A stretch of DNA of 64,000 bases, taken from JAVSMW01 sp032027005 (lineage in GTDB: Bacteria; Bacillota; Thermincolia; Thermincolales; UBA2595). A program made the position numbers and the translations under genes. The notes below the pieces were generated by a model, which had not been told where the DNA came from, made no database searches, and saw nothing but the letters and a program-made list of their open reading frames with translations. Location: assembly GCA_032027005.1 (NCBI GenBank), contig JAVSMW010000020.1, positions 38,881-102,880 on the forward strand, in the 5' to 3' direction. Shown piece by piece: positions 23,685 to 30,794 of this stretch; position 1 is the first letter of the stretch, and each line of letters starts with the position of its first letter.

Positions 23685-24668
23685 ATGAAAACAAGGAAGA
23701 ATAACAAGCTGAAAGCAAACGCTGTTTTTGAAGGCGGCGGTGTCAAAGGGATCGGTATCGCCGGTGCCCTGACAGTGGCTGAGAGGTATTATGATTTTGT
23801 TAATGTGGCCGGGAGTTCTGCCGGGGCAATAATAGCTTCACTGGTCGCTGCAGGATATAATGCCGAAGAAATAACAGAAAAAGTATTAAATCTTGATTAT
23901 AACAAATTTGTAGATTCCAACTGTGTTGGTCAAATGCCCCTGGTGGGTCCGCTGCTGCGCCTGAAATTCAATCTTGGTGTTTATAGAGGCAATTATATTG
24001 AGAACTGGGTCAGAGAAAACCTTAAAGAGAAGGGTGTTGAACGCTTTGGTGATCTGGTCATCAATGAAGACCCTCAAAACCGGCAGGGGCGATACAGGCT
24101 GCAGGTTATAGCCTCTGACATTACTTCAGGCAGAATGTTGATTTTACCCCAGGATATTGAGAATTATGGAATAAATCCGGACCAACTGGATGTTGCCAAA
24201 GCTATCCGGATGAGTGTCAGTATACCTTTCTTCTTCGAGCCGGTAGCCATATCTTATTTAAACAAAACAGGGCAAAAGCAAACTAATTATATTGTTGATG
24301 GTGGTGTCCTTAGTAATTTTCCGGTCTGGCTGTTCGATGAGGAAACCGAGTCAGCCGGTGTGCCGACCTTTGGCTTTAAACTCACCGGACCAAATTCCGG
24401 CAGGCCGCATCAAATAACAGGGCCCTTATCCATGCTTTCGGCCTTGTTTGGTACAATGATGGAGGCTCATGATAACCGGTATATAAAAGAGCGGAATTTT
24501 GAAAGGACTATTTCAATTCCTGCGCTGGGGGTTCGGACAACTGACTTCGAAATATCCACGGAAAAAATCCAACAATTGTACCAATCAGGTTTCAACGCTG
24601 CGGAGGCTTTCTTTAACGGCTGGGATTATCAGGGTTACCTGCGAAAATATGGAGTTCTATCCAGGTGA
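23685..24668 (+). CDS. Patatin-like phospholipase
   Basis: 327 aa. Oxyanion motif EGGGVKGIGIAGAL, nucleophile GSSAGAIIASLVAAGY (G-S-S-A-G), catalytic Asp in VDGGVLSNFPVWLF (D-G-G). Ser-Asp dyad lipid acyl hydrolase. Start MKTRKNNKLKANAVFEGGG follows GGGGGA. Confidence 0.92.
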   Translation: MKTRKNNKLKANAVFEGGGVKGIGIAGALTVAERYYDFVNVAGSSAGAIIASLVAAGYNAEEITEKVLNLDYNKFVDSNCVGQMPLVGPLLRLKFNLGVYRGNYIENWVRENLKEKGVERFGDLVINEDPQNRQGRYRLQVIASDITSGRMLILPQDIENYGINPDQLDVAKAIRMSVSIPFFFEPVAISYLNKTGQKQTNYIVDGGVLSNFPVWLFDEETESAGVPTFGFKLTGPNSGRPHQITGPLSMLSALFGTMMEAHDNRYIKERNFERTISIPALGVRTTDFEISTEKIQQLYQSGFNAAEAFFNGWDYQGYLRKYGVLSR

Positions 24669-24752
24669 TTTTGTTGCAGGAGAAACTCTATCGAAAGTCG
24701 AATAGAGAAAATTGTTAATTCAACAAATGACACAAAAGGAGGCAGTTGGCAG

Positions 24753-25118
24753 ATGGCAGGCAATTGGGATATCCGCAGAATTTATTTATATCTTGTGAGT
24801 TTTGCCACTTTGATGATGATGGTTTTCGGTACCGTACAATTTCTACAGGGGATTGTAATTATAATATATCCCAACCCGGAACCTGGTCCGATAATTTCGG
24901 ATATAAAATTCAGGTATTCAGAAGCAGTGAAAAATAACCCTGAGATTACTGAGGATGAGGTCAAAAAACAAATAGCTGAGGAACAGGCTCAGGCCGTCCG
25001 GTCCCAACGTTACTATGAAACAAGATCAATGATCAACAATCTGCTGCTTTTCCTGGTGGCTCTACCCGTTTACCTATATCACTGGAGAAAGATCCAGAAG
25101 TCAGAGTCAGTCGTTTAG
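24753..25118 (+). CDS. DUF5671-like two-helix membrane protein
   Basis: 121 aa, AAAGGAGG 13 bases upstream of ATG 24753. Helix 1 YLYLVSFATLMMMVFGTVQF, a charged loop with EITEDEVKKQIAEEQAQAVR, helix 2 NNLLLFLVALPVYLYHW. Looks related to DUF5671; function unknown. Confidence 0.7.
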   Translation: MAGNWDIRRIYLYLVSFATLMMMVFGTVQFLQGIVIIIYPNPEPGPIISDIKFRYSEAVKNNPEITEDEVKKQIAEEQAQAVRSQRYYETRSMINNLLLFLVALPVYLYHWRKIQKSESVV

Positions 25119-25173
25119 CTGATACTGTAAAATATGTTTTTTAATAGCTGGGGTAAACGCCCCGGCTAATTAA

Positions 25174-25202
25174 ATGTATGGGCACCATTGCTGCCCATAC
25201 AT
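25174..25202. repeat. 11-bp inverted repeat upstream of the third thioesterase
   Basis: ATGTATGGGCA (25174-25184) / TGCCCATACAT (25192-25202), 7-base loop, 25 bases before the next start. No T-run, so an operator or leader hairpin is as likely as a terminator. Confidence 0.7.
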
Positions 25203-25227
25203 GATATGGTGAGAGGAGTTGGTAGAT

Positions 25228-25671
25228 GTGGATATTATGGAAAGAGAATTTGATTTAACCAGCATTTCTAAAATTAGAGTAAGATATGAAGAAACTGATC
25301 AAATGGGTTATGTTTATTACGGTAATTACTTTACATGGCTTGAAGTAGGGCGGACCGGTCTGTTTAGAGAAATAGGACTGCCTTATACAATGTTGGAGAA
25401 AAGAGGAATCAGAATCCCTGTAACAGATGCCCAATGCAAATACCGGTCTTCAGCCAGGTATGACGATGTTGTTTCAATCCTGACAGTTATCGCAAAATTA
25501 ACGCCGACACGGATTAAGTTTAACTACCAACTGGAATCCGAGGAAGGACAAGTTATCGCCAATGGTTGTACAAGTCATGCTTTTGTGGATTGTGCAGGTA
25601 AGCCAATAAATTTATCAAGAAAAGACCCTGAGCTATGGAAAATGATGAATGATAAACTAAGAAATTCTTAA
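25228..25671 (+). CDS. YbgC/FadM-type acyl-CoA thioesterase
   Basis: About 147 aa from GTG 25228 (GAGGAG nine bases upstream). Motifs: IRVRYEETDQMGYVYYGNYF (catalytic Asp in D-Q-M-G), WLEVGRTGLFREIG, PVTDAQCKYRSSARYDDVV, NGCTSHAFVD. Third hotdog gene of this stretch. Confidence 0.92.
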   Translation: MDIMEREFDLTSISKIRVRYEETDQMGYVYYGNYFTWLEVGRTGLFREIGLPYTMLEKRGIRIPVTDAQCKYRSSARYDDVVSILTVIAKLTPTRIKFNYQLESEEGQVIANGCTSHAFVDCAGKPINLSRKDPELWKMMNDKLRNS

Positions 25672-25687
25672 TAAAAGCAGTTGTTAG

Positions 25688-25728
25688 TAAGCCCCGGTGA
25701 GAGTAGTGTTACTCTGTACCGGGGCTTA
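25688..25728. terminator. Bidirectional terminator
   Basis: TAAGCCCCGGT (25688-25698) / ACCGGGGCTTA (25718-25728), with an inner GAGTA/TACTC stem. Lies between convergent genes. Confidence 0.85.
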
Positions 25729-25732
25729 AACG

Positions 25733-25921
25733 TTATTCCCGAATATTCCCTTTTTCTCCGAGGTCCTCATCGGCTTCATATGGGGTTACGCGATCACCTG
25801 CTGAGGTAAATGATGTAGCTCCATATGTCTCCAGGTCCTGCCCGGCATCGGCCGCAGCCTTGCCGCGAGTGGCTTTCTTCTGGATTTCTTTCTTAATTTC
25901 CGGTGCCTGTTTTTTGCCCAT
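25733..25921 (-). CDS. Small hydrophilic protein of unknown function
   Basis: 62 aa from ATG 25921; TAGGAGG six bases upstream. Lys/Glu-rich start (MGKKQAPEIKKEIQKKATRG), then AADAGQDLETYGATSFTSAG and VTPYEADEDLGEKGNIRE. No Cys or hydrophobic stretch. Size and composition recall small spore proteins, but no SASP motif is seen. Unrecognised. Confidence 0.7.
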   Translation of the reverse strand: MGKKQAPEIKKEIQKKATRGKAAADAGQDLETYGATSFTSAGDRVTPYEADEDLGEKGNIRE

Positions 25922-26042
25922 TTTATGCCTCCTAAAAAATAAATTTGCCACTTCACTTTACTATTATATTTTGTCCTTTAAAAGAGAGGCGTATGTATCT
26001 TGACGGTCTGGGATAGATGTACTATCCTTTTGGAAATTATAT

Positions 26043-26092
26043 AAGTAGTTAGTCTGTCTCTGTGCCTCTGTGAACTCCGTGGTATAAGAATT
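26043..26092. repeat. Dispersed CTCTGTG-type intergenic repeat
   Basis: AGTCTGTCTCTGTGCCTCTG (26051-26070) continues with TGAACTCCGTGGTAT; the same ~35 bp recur in reverse at 57645-57682 with one change. A related run is at 57838-57872 and shorter ones near 17870 and 33868. Confidence 0.75.
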
Positions 26093-26131
26093 TCCGACGG
26101 GTCATTAAAATTGAAAAGGAGGTGGGGCGCT

Positions 26132-26650
26132 ATGAGCGATAAGCCGCTGCCGGATATACTGGGTCCAGGTTTAAAGGTTTTGTTTATTGGCTATAACCCT
26201 GGGCTGCGTTCGGCAGAAATGGGACATCACTATGCCGGCAAGAGCAATCGGTTCTGGGATATACTCTTTAAATCAGGTTTGACTCCAGTAAAACTCGATT
26301 ATACCCGTGACAGGGAACTATTGAATTTCGGGTATGGATCTACCAATATCATAGACAGGCCTTCTAAGTCAGCTGCGGAATTGACCCGTGAAGAGTACCT
26401 TGCAGGCAAAGAAAAACTACGGGAAATGCTAAATGAGTACAGGCCATCAGTTGTTTGCTACGTAGGCATTGGAGTTTATAAGGCTTTTTCGGGCAGGCGT
26501 GAAGTTAATTGGGGCCACCAGTCCGAAGAGACGGTGCAGGGTATTATAGATTTTGTAGCCCCTTCTACCAGTGGACTCAATCGGATGCCGATGGTGGTTC
26601 AGATAAAGCTTTATTCTGAATTAAAAGAATTTATTTCCAGAATGTCCTGA
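26132..26650 (+). CDS. mug: Mismatch-specific (G:T/U) uracil-DNA glycosylase
   Basis: 172 aa from ATG 26132 (AAGGAGG upstream). MUG/TDG family: VLFIGYNPGLRSAEMGHHYA (motif with the active Asn), NRFWDILFKSGLTP, YGSTNIIDRPSKSAAELT, VCYVGIGVYKAF, VAPSTSGLNRMP. Removes U or T from G mismatches. Stands alone between repeats. Confidence 0.92.
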   Translation: MSDKPLPDILGPGLKVLFIGYNPGLRSAEMGHHYAGKSNRFWDILFKSGLTPVKLDYTRDRELLNFGYGSTNIIDRPSKSAAELTREEYLAGKEKLREMLNEYRPSVVCYVGIGVYKAFSGRREVNWGHQSEETVQGIIDFVAPSTSGLNRMPMVVQIKLYSELKEFISRMS

Positions 26651-26746
26651 TTATGCGCGGGGTGCCAAAATATGTGTTCGGATAAAGGCGGGCCGAGCGG
26701 GCATAATATTTCATAAACGGAAGATGTTTTTGGAAGGTGATGAGAG

Positions 26747-27328
26747 TTGCGGGAGATTATCAAGGAAGGAATTAAATTAAACCAGTCCCTGGCCTTGCTA
26801 CCGTTAAAGGCTGCCCGGGAACTGGCCGGGGATCAGAATCAGGGAGTTAAGCAGATGGTTGATATGGCCGAGGATATGGTAAGTATGCCTTTTGTAGCAG
26901 CCACAAAAATTATCGATAACAGCAGGCCTGACTGTAAAAATATGAACTGTCAGGCTGACACAGATGAACATGCAGGAAGTGACCGGGGAGGGCCATCACT
27001 CAGGAATGTCTGGGTTAATCCGGAAGTAACCGTTTTTTCTGATGTTGAAATTAATGATGGGCAAAAAAGAGCCATTCTCACAGTAACGGGATTATTATGT
27101 GGCGGCTGAGTGACCAGAGTTAGAAAGACCCTGGAAGGGTTTGAACATGTTTTAACAGTAGAATTCCACCCGGAAAGAGAGCAGTTTGAAGTCACATACC
27201 GCTCGGACCGCCCGATGGGGGATGAATTTAGAGAAGCGGTGACAGATGTGGTAATATTTCCCGGAGTAAGAAAATTATTGGGGAACGTGGGTACTTCACT
27301 GAATAATTCATCTGACCAAGGTCCATAA
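26747..27328 (+). CDS. Candidate selenoprotein: HMA domain with Cys-x-x-Sec motif (in-frame TGA at 27107)
   Basis: Two adjacent frames, 26747-27109 and 27110-27328, are in phase and separated only by TGA. Read through, they give 193 residues with a C-terminal heavy-metal-associated domain: RAILTVTGLLCGG-U-VTRVRKTLEGFEHVL, EREQFEVTYRSD, EFREAVTDVVIFPGVRKLLG. The TGA stands at the second Cys of the metal motif (G-L-L-C-G-G-C in normal members). A SECIS-like hairpin follows at 27119-27146. The first ~85 residues are helical and unrecognised. TTG start with AAGGTGATG. Alternatives: real stop or pseudogene, or a C-to-A sequencing error (TGC). The downstream frame has no good start of its own (GTG directly after TGA, no ribosome site), which favours readthrough. 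Confidence 0.7.
27107..27146 (+). promoter_or_regulatory. Candidate bacterial SECIS element
   Basis: Begins at the TGA. Outer pairs GTT/AAC (27119-27121, 27144-27146), then upper stem AGACCC/GGGTTT (27126-27131, 27137-27142), loop TGGAA with G in second place. The loop starts 22 bases after the TGA, inside the distance known for bacterial SECIS hairpins. Confidence 0.5.
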
Positions 27329-27370
27329 TAATCTACGAAATCAGACATTCAGAGAAAGTGAGGGAAAATA

Positions 27371-27562
27371 ATGAAGGTAGAAGTTTTTGATGACTTGTGT
27401 ATAAGTTGTGGTGCGTGCATTACTACTTGTCCTGATGTATTTGAATGGGGTGAGGATGATAAGGCTGTAGCCAAAGTTAATCCGGTACCTGACAATAAGA
27501 AGCAATGTGCCCACGAAGCGGTGGAAGGGTGTCCCACTGCCGCCATAAAAGAAGAAGAGTAA
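27371..27562 (+). CDS. Single-cluster [4Fe-4S] ferredoxin
   Basis: 63 aa. DLCISCGACITTCPDVFEW gives C-x2-C-x3-C... with the distal Cys-Pro in VEGCPTAAI; acidic Asp/Glu surface. Clostridial/Thermotoga-type low-potential electron carrier. GTGAGGG upstream. Lies 42 bases after the HMA gene, possibly same transcript. Confidence 0.92.
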   Translation: MKVEVFDDLCISCGACITTCPDVFEWGEDDKAVAKVNPVPDNKKQCAHEAVEGCPTAAIKEEE

Positions 27563-27574
27563 CAGTGCATGTAG

Positions 27575-27748
27575 GTGAAAATGCTGCCTGGCGTCGTTGT
27601 GCGGTTTTGCGCAATCCTCGGAGTAATTCCCATTATGCGTCCAGCTCAGCCGTAGCCGTGTAGCGGCGTACGGATGAGGGTACCCATGAATCATGGGGTC
27701 TGGGAGCGGTTGCGCAAAACCGTACGCCTAGCCAGGCAGCATTTTCAC
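27575..27748. repeat. 174-bp long-hairpin intergenic element
   Basis: Terminal arms GTGAAAATGCTGCCTGGC (27575-27592) and exact complement (27731-27748); inner arms GTGCGGTTTTGCGCAA and TTGCGCAAAACCGTAC (27599, 27709). The centre is only partly paired. Same architecture and partly the same words as 56641-56748. Confidence 0.8.
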
Positions 27749-27814
27749 ACCCTGGGTCATCGATGACAATAATAAAAGCTAATCATCTACTGATTACTAT
27801 TAACTGGCAACTAC

Positions 27815-28039
27815 TTAGTGCTTACTGCACTTATCACAGGAGCAGCCGGTGTCGTCCTGATTATGTAAGGAGTCCGGCTTTTTGATGGCGTCCAGCATAT
27901 CCCGCATCTGTCCTCTAATGCCGGCAAGATATTCCTGCCGGGCCAGGCGTTGTTCCTCTTTTTCTTCATCAGTCAGCCCAACACTCTTCTGCTTATGCCA
28001 TAAGGCGTTGATTTTTTCAACAAGCTCATGTGTAATCAC
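27815..28039 (-). CDS. DUF896 family protein (YnzC-like)
   Basis: 74 aa, GTG start, GGGAGGT upstream. DUF896 pattern: LVEKINALWHKQKSVGLTDE, EKEEQRLARQEYLAGIRGQM. The C-terminal tail CSCDKCSKH is an extra Cys cluster that could bind metal; it is not part of the core family. Confidence 0.88.
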   Translation of the reverse strand: MITHELVEKINALWHKQKSVGLTDEEKEEQRLARQEYLAGIRGQMRDMLDAIKKPDSLHNQDDTGCSCDKCSKH

Positions 28040-28103
28040 GACAAATACCTCCCAAATATGTATTTAGATAATTATGGTTTCCAAAATTTAGGTTTTTAAT
28101 TCG

Positions 28104-28195
28104 TTGATTCAGAGCGTCAAGTTCGGGGACGCCAGGTTCCTGCCGGAGCTTCACAGTTAGATGACTAGATGCTGCCCTTGGGAACTGGAGTAAAG
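28104..28195. repeat. Dispersed ~90-bp repeat, second copy inverted at ~41005-41090
   Basis: The run from CGTCAAGTTCGGGGACGCC (28110 on) through TGCCGGAGCTTCACAG, AGATG and TAGATGC to GGGAACTGGAG matches the reverse complement of 41007-41086 with few changes. The remaining part of the 28040-28293 gap shows nothing else. Confidence 0.75.
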
Positions 28196-28293
28196 GGCCA
28201 TACCAGGCCTGAAGTACTATACAAATTCGCCCTTTCATGGTAGTATATTATTAGGTTTACGATAATAATTACTCCTCTGGAAGGAGGGAAAAC

Positions 28294-28695
28294 TTGTTTA
28301 ATGACAGACGACCTTTAGGTTTGAAACTTGTTATCACTTTAGCTATCATTAACTCTTTGGCCACCGTTGTACATTTCTTCCTAATTAGCCAGGGCATTTT
28401 GAAAACAACCGGAATCATGGGACCGGTTTGGATTACAGCTGCCGCTGTTACTTTTGCCGGTGTACTGCCTACTTTATTGGGCATTTACGGTTTGTACATT
28501 AAAAGGTTATGGGGCTTAAGTTTTTTTGTTTTTGGCAGCGGGGCTTTTTTAAGTATGGCTCTATTAGTTCTATTGACCAGCCTCAATGAATCAGGTTTAG
28601 GAATCATGTTTTTCATTAGTATTTACTTAATCGTTTATAATTTAGTTGCACCCATGTATAGCTGGAGTTTTAAGCATCATTTAAGAGAATTCTAA
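28294..28695 (+). CDS. Four-helix membrane protein of unknown function
   Basis: 133 aa, TTG start with GGAAGGAGGG. Helices: LKLVITLAIINSLATVVHFF, GPVWITAAAVTFAGVLPTLL, LWGLSFFVFGSGAFLSMALL, GIMFFISIYLIVYNLVAP. No known family recognised; no conserved polar motif. Confidence 0.72.
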   Translation: MFNDRRPLGLKLVITLAIINSLATVVHFFLISQGILKTTGIMGPVWITAAAVTFAGVLPTLLGIYGLYIKRLWGLSFFVFGSGAFLSMALLVLLTSLNESGLGIMFFISIYLIVYNLVAPMYSWSFKHHLREF

Positions 28696-28697
28696 GA

Positions 28698-28722
28698 AAA
28701 GATCCTCTCAGGAGGATTTTTT
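28698..28722 (+). terminator. Terminator
   Basis: ATCCTC (28702-28707) / GAGGAT (28712-28717), extended by A/T pairs, then TTTTTTCT. Follows the membrane protein stop by 3 bases. Confidence 0.8.
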
Positions 28723-28725
28723 CTA

Positions 28726-28911
28726 TGTGATGGAAATTATGCCCTATCTCATTCTGTAGATAATTTCCATCACATTGGGGGTTATAGGGGGTGTGCCCCC
28801 TATTGTTCGGGGGTAACAGGAGCGCAGCGGTGCAAAAGGGGGCTGGCCCCCTTTGAACAAGAAAATTGACTTCCATTAATTTGAGTTGAAGAAGTCAATT
28901 TTCTTGTTCAA
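28726..28911. repeat. Cluster of three perfect inverted repeats
   Basis: Stem 1: TGTGATGGAAATTAT (28726-28740) / complement (28760-28774). Stem 2: AAAGGGGGC-TG-GCCCCCTTT (28835-28854), preceded by GGGGGTGTGCCCCC. Stem 3: a 21-bp arm 28853-28873 with its exact complement at 28891-28911. Stems 2 and 3 abut. Not coding. A compound mobile-element relic or a structured leader for the 28975 gene is possible. Confidence 0.75.
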
Positions 28912-28974
28912 TTGGACCACAATATAAATGTCCGTAGTATAATAGATTGCAAAGAAACAGCTGAGGAGGATTGT

Positions 28975-29283
28975 ATGGCAGAGAATTCCAGGCGGCTGAT
29001 AAACCCAACGTTGATTACAATTGCTTCAATTCCCTGGTTTTTGCTGGGTGGATTTCTGGCAGCGCGGAATTGGAACCTGCTTGGTTCCCCGCAAAAAGCC
29101 CGCAACACCGTGCAGTGGTGCATTATCGCGACTATTCTTATAGCTGTGCTTGCATATATAATACCTCCGGAGACTCTTAAAAAACTCTGGTCTGTAGGCC
29201 TTGGCATTAACTTAGGCACGGGGATGGCTTTTCGGACACTGCAACTTCCTGAGTACAACCGGGCCAAGAATGAGATCAAGTGA
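28975..29283 (+). CDS. Two- or three-helix membrane protein of unknown function
   Basis: 102 aa from ATG 28975 (GAGGAGGATT upstream). Helices TLITIASIPWFLLGGFLAAR, CIIATILIAVLAYIIPPETL, then a weaker one (LGINLGTGMAFRTLQL). Stop codon 9 bases before the next ATG, so probably cotranscribed. Confidence 0.72.
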   Translation: MAENSRRLINPTLITIASIPWFLLGGFLAARNWNLLGSPQKARNTVQWCIIATILIAVLAYIIPPETLKKLWSVGLGINLGTGMAFRTLQLPEYNRAKNEIK

Positions 29284-29292
29284 GGTGACTTG

Positions 29293-29781
29293 ATGAAACT
29301 TCGGTGCTTTTGTCCTGAACTGACAGAAGAGGAATTTTCGGCACTTGACCTCAAGGAAGTGAATTTGTCCGGCAGGTCTTTTTATACTGGCCGTATACCA
29401 ATGATTTCTCATTTCCCGATGAACAGAGAATTAAAAATTGAAAAGACTCTGCAGGAAATAGAGCGCAAGGGATACCAGGTGGTGAACCCTCTTTTTGTTA
29501 TTTTTGCCGATGGACTGTTAGCAGGTAAGATCATGATTGAAATTGTCAAGCCTACAGTTAGGGACTCCAGTGTCATAACTATTGAAGACCTCAGATTGGT
29601 AGGTAAAAATTTTAAGGGTGCCCAACATCTGGTGCCTAAAGCATTAAAGGAGTTTGACCGGTATTTAATGTCCCAAAAAGTTTTAACTACAGAATTTTAT
29701 TTTCGCTATCTTTCATGTAAGGTCTGTGAGGCCCAAAAGGGGAACAGAACCGTTATCCTGGGCCGGGTAAAACAGAATTAG
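29293..29781 (+). CDS. Conserved-looking soluble protein of unknown function
   Basis: 162 aa, ATG 29293 with GAGGTGAC upstream. Mixed alpha/beta sequence with a Cys-rich end (YLSCKVCEAQKG) and CFCPEL near the start; VNPLFVIFADGLLAGKIMIE is a buried strand pair. No family recognised. The 3' end overlaps the convergent nth by 4 bases. Confidence 0.7.
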   Translation: MKLRCFCPELTEEEFSALDLKEVNLSGRSFYTGRIPMISHFPMNRELKIEKTLQEIERKGYQVVNPLFVIFADGLLAGKIMIEIVKPTVRDSSVITIEDLRLVGKNFKGAQHLVPKALKEFDRYLMSQKVLTTEFYFRYLSCKVCEAQKGNRTVILGRVKQN

Positions 29782-30422
29782 GTTTGCATAGAGCGACAGT
29801 ATAAATTTATCGGGCACTCCGGACATTTCGGGTTTTTGGCTTTGCAGATATTCCGTCCATGCAAAATCAGCCAGTGATGAGCATTATTGCGAATACCTGC
29901 GGGTATATTATCCATCAACTGCTTTTCCGTACCATCTACTGATGAACTATCCGCCAGGCCCAGCCTGTTGGAAACGCGAAAAACGTGGGTGTCAACAGCA
30001 ATTACATCATGCCCAAAGGCATTGGCCAGGACAACATTTGCAGTTTTTCGACCGGCACCGGGTATTTTCAGCAGGTCTTCAATGTTAGTGGGGACTTCTG
30101 AGTTATATTGTTCTACAATAAGTTTGCTCGCAGCAATGATGTTTTTGGCTTTATTCTTAAACAGGCCGCAGCTTTTTATTTCGTTTTCCAAGGCTTTTAC
30201 GGGCAGCTCTGCAAATTCCTCAGGTGTATGCCATTTGGAAAACAGGTTGGCAGTAATTTTATTGACCTGCCGGTCTGTTGTTTGAGCTGAGAGGATTGTC
30301 GCTACTAGTAATTCAAAAGGGGTTTTAAAATTCAATTCAGTTGTAGGAGCTGGATAGAGATTGTTTAGTGTATCCAGGATTTTTTGTATTTTGGTTTTTG
30401 CTAATATATTTTTAGTTTTCAT
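29778..30422 (-). CDS. nth: Endonuclease III (DNA glycosylase/AP lyase)
   Basis: 214 aa. HhH motif LLKIPGAGRKTANVVLANAF with the catalytic Lys (G-R-K-T), then IAVDTHVFRVSNRLGL with the catalytic Asp. C-terminal [4Fe-4S] loop CKAKNPKCPECPINLYC fits C-x6-C-x2-C-x5-C. Removes oxidised pyrimidines. Confidence 0.97.
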   Translation of the reverse strand: MKTKNILAKTKIQKILDTLNNLYPAPTTELNFKTPFELLVATILSAQTTDRQVNKITANLFSKWHTPEEFAELPVKALENEIKSCGLFKNKAKNIIAASKLIVEQYNSEVPTNIEDLLKIPGAGRKTANVVLANAFGHDVIAVDTHVFRVSNRLGLADSSSVDGTEKQLMDNIPAGIRNNAHHWLILHGRNICKAKNPKCPECPINLYCRSMQT

Positions 30423-30487
30423 TATTTTTTCCCATCCTTGTGCAATAAAATTGAAAGCAGACCATTAACATGGGAGGGTGTAATTTA

Positions 30488-30676
30488 TTGAAACAAGATG
30501 AAAACAAATCAAGTGTTAGGCGCCGCACCGTAAATAAGCCGGTGTGTGCCAATTGTTTTGCGTGCAAAAAAGATACAGAGCTGTGCCCATTAAACGAAAA
30601 TTATTCTCCTGATGCTTATCTAAAATGGGAACAAAAATATCTGCAAAATAGAAAAGAAAAGGGACCTGCCGGTTAA
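30488..30676 (+). CDS. Small Cys-rich protein
   Basis: 62 aa from TTG 30488 (GGGAGGG about 10 bases upstream). KPVCANCFACKKDTELCPLN gives C-x2-C-x2-C-x6-C, a possible zinc or cluster site. Divergent from nth. Function unknown; start uncertain. Confidence 0.5.
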   Translation: MKQDENKSSVRRRTVNKPVCANCFACKKDTELCPLNENYSPDAYLKWEQKYLQNRKEKGPAG

Positions 30677-30758
30677 CGCGGCCAAATATTACTGGTTATG
30701 AAAGACCTGAGGAGATTCGAAAATCTAAAACCTCCGGCTGTTCATATTATGATTTGCA

Positions 30759-30788
30759 AAAAGGGGCTAACTCGTGGTTAGTCCCTTT
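30759..30788. terminator. Bidirectional terminator
   Basis: AAAGGGGCTAAC (near 30759-30771) / GTTAGTCCCTTT (30777-30788). Placed between the small Cys-rich gene and the convergent SLH gene. Confidence 0.75.
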
Positions 30789-30794
30789 CGATGA

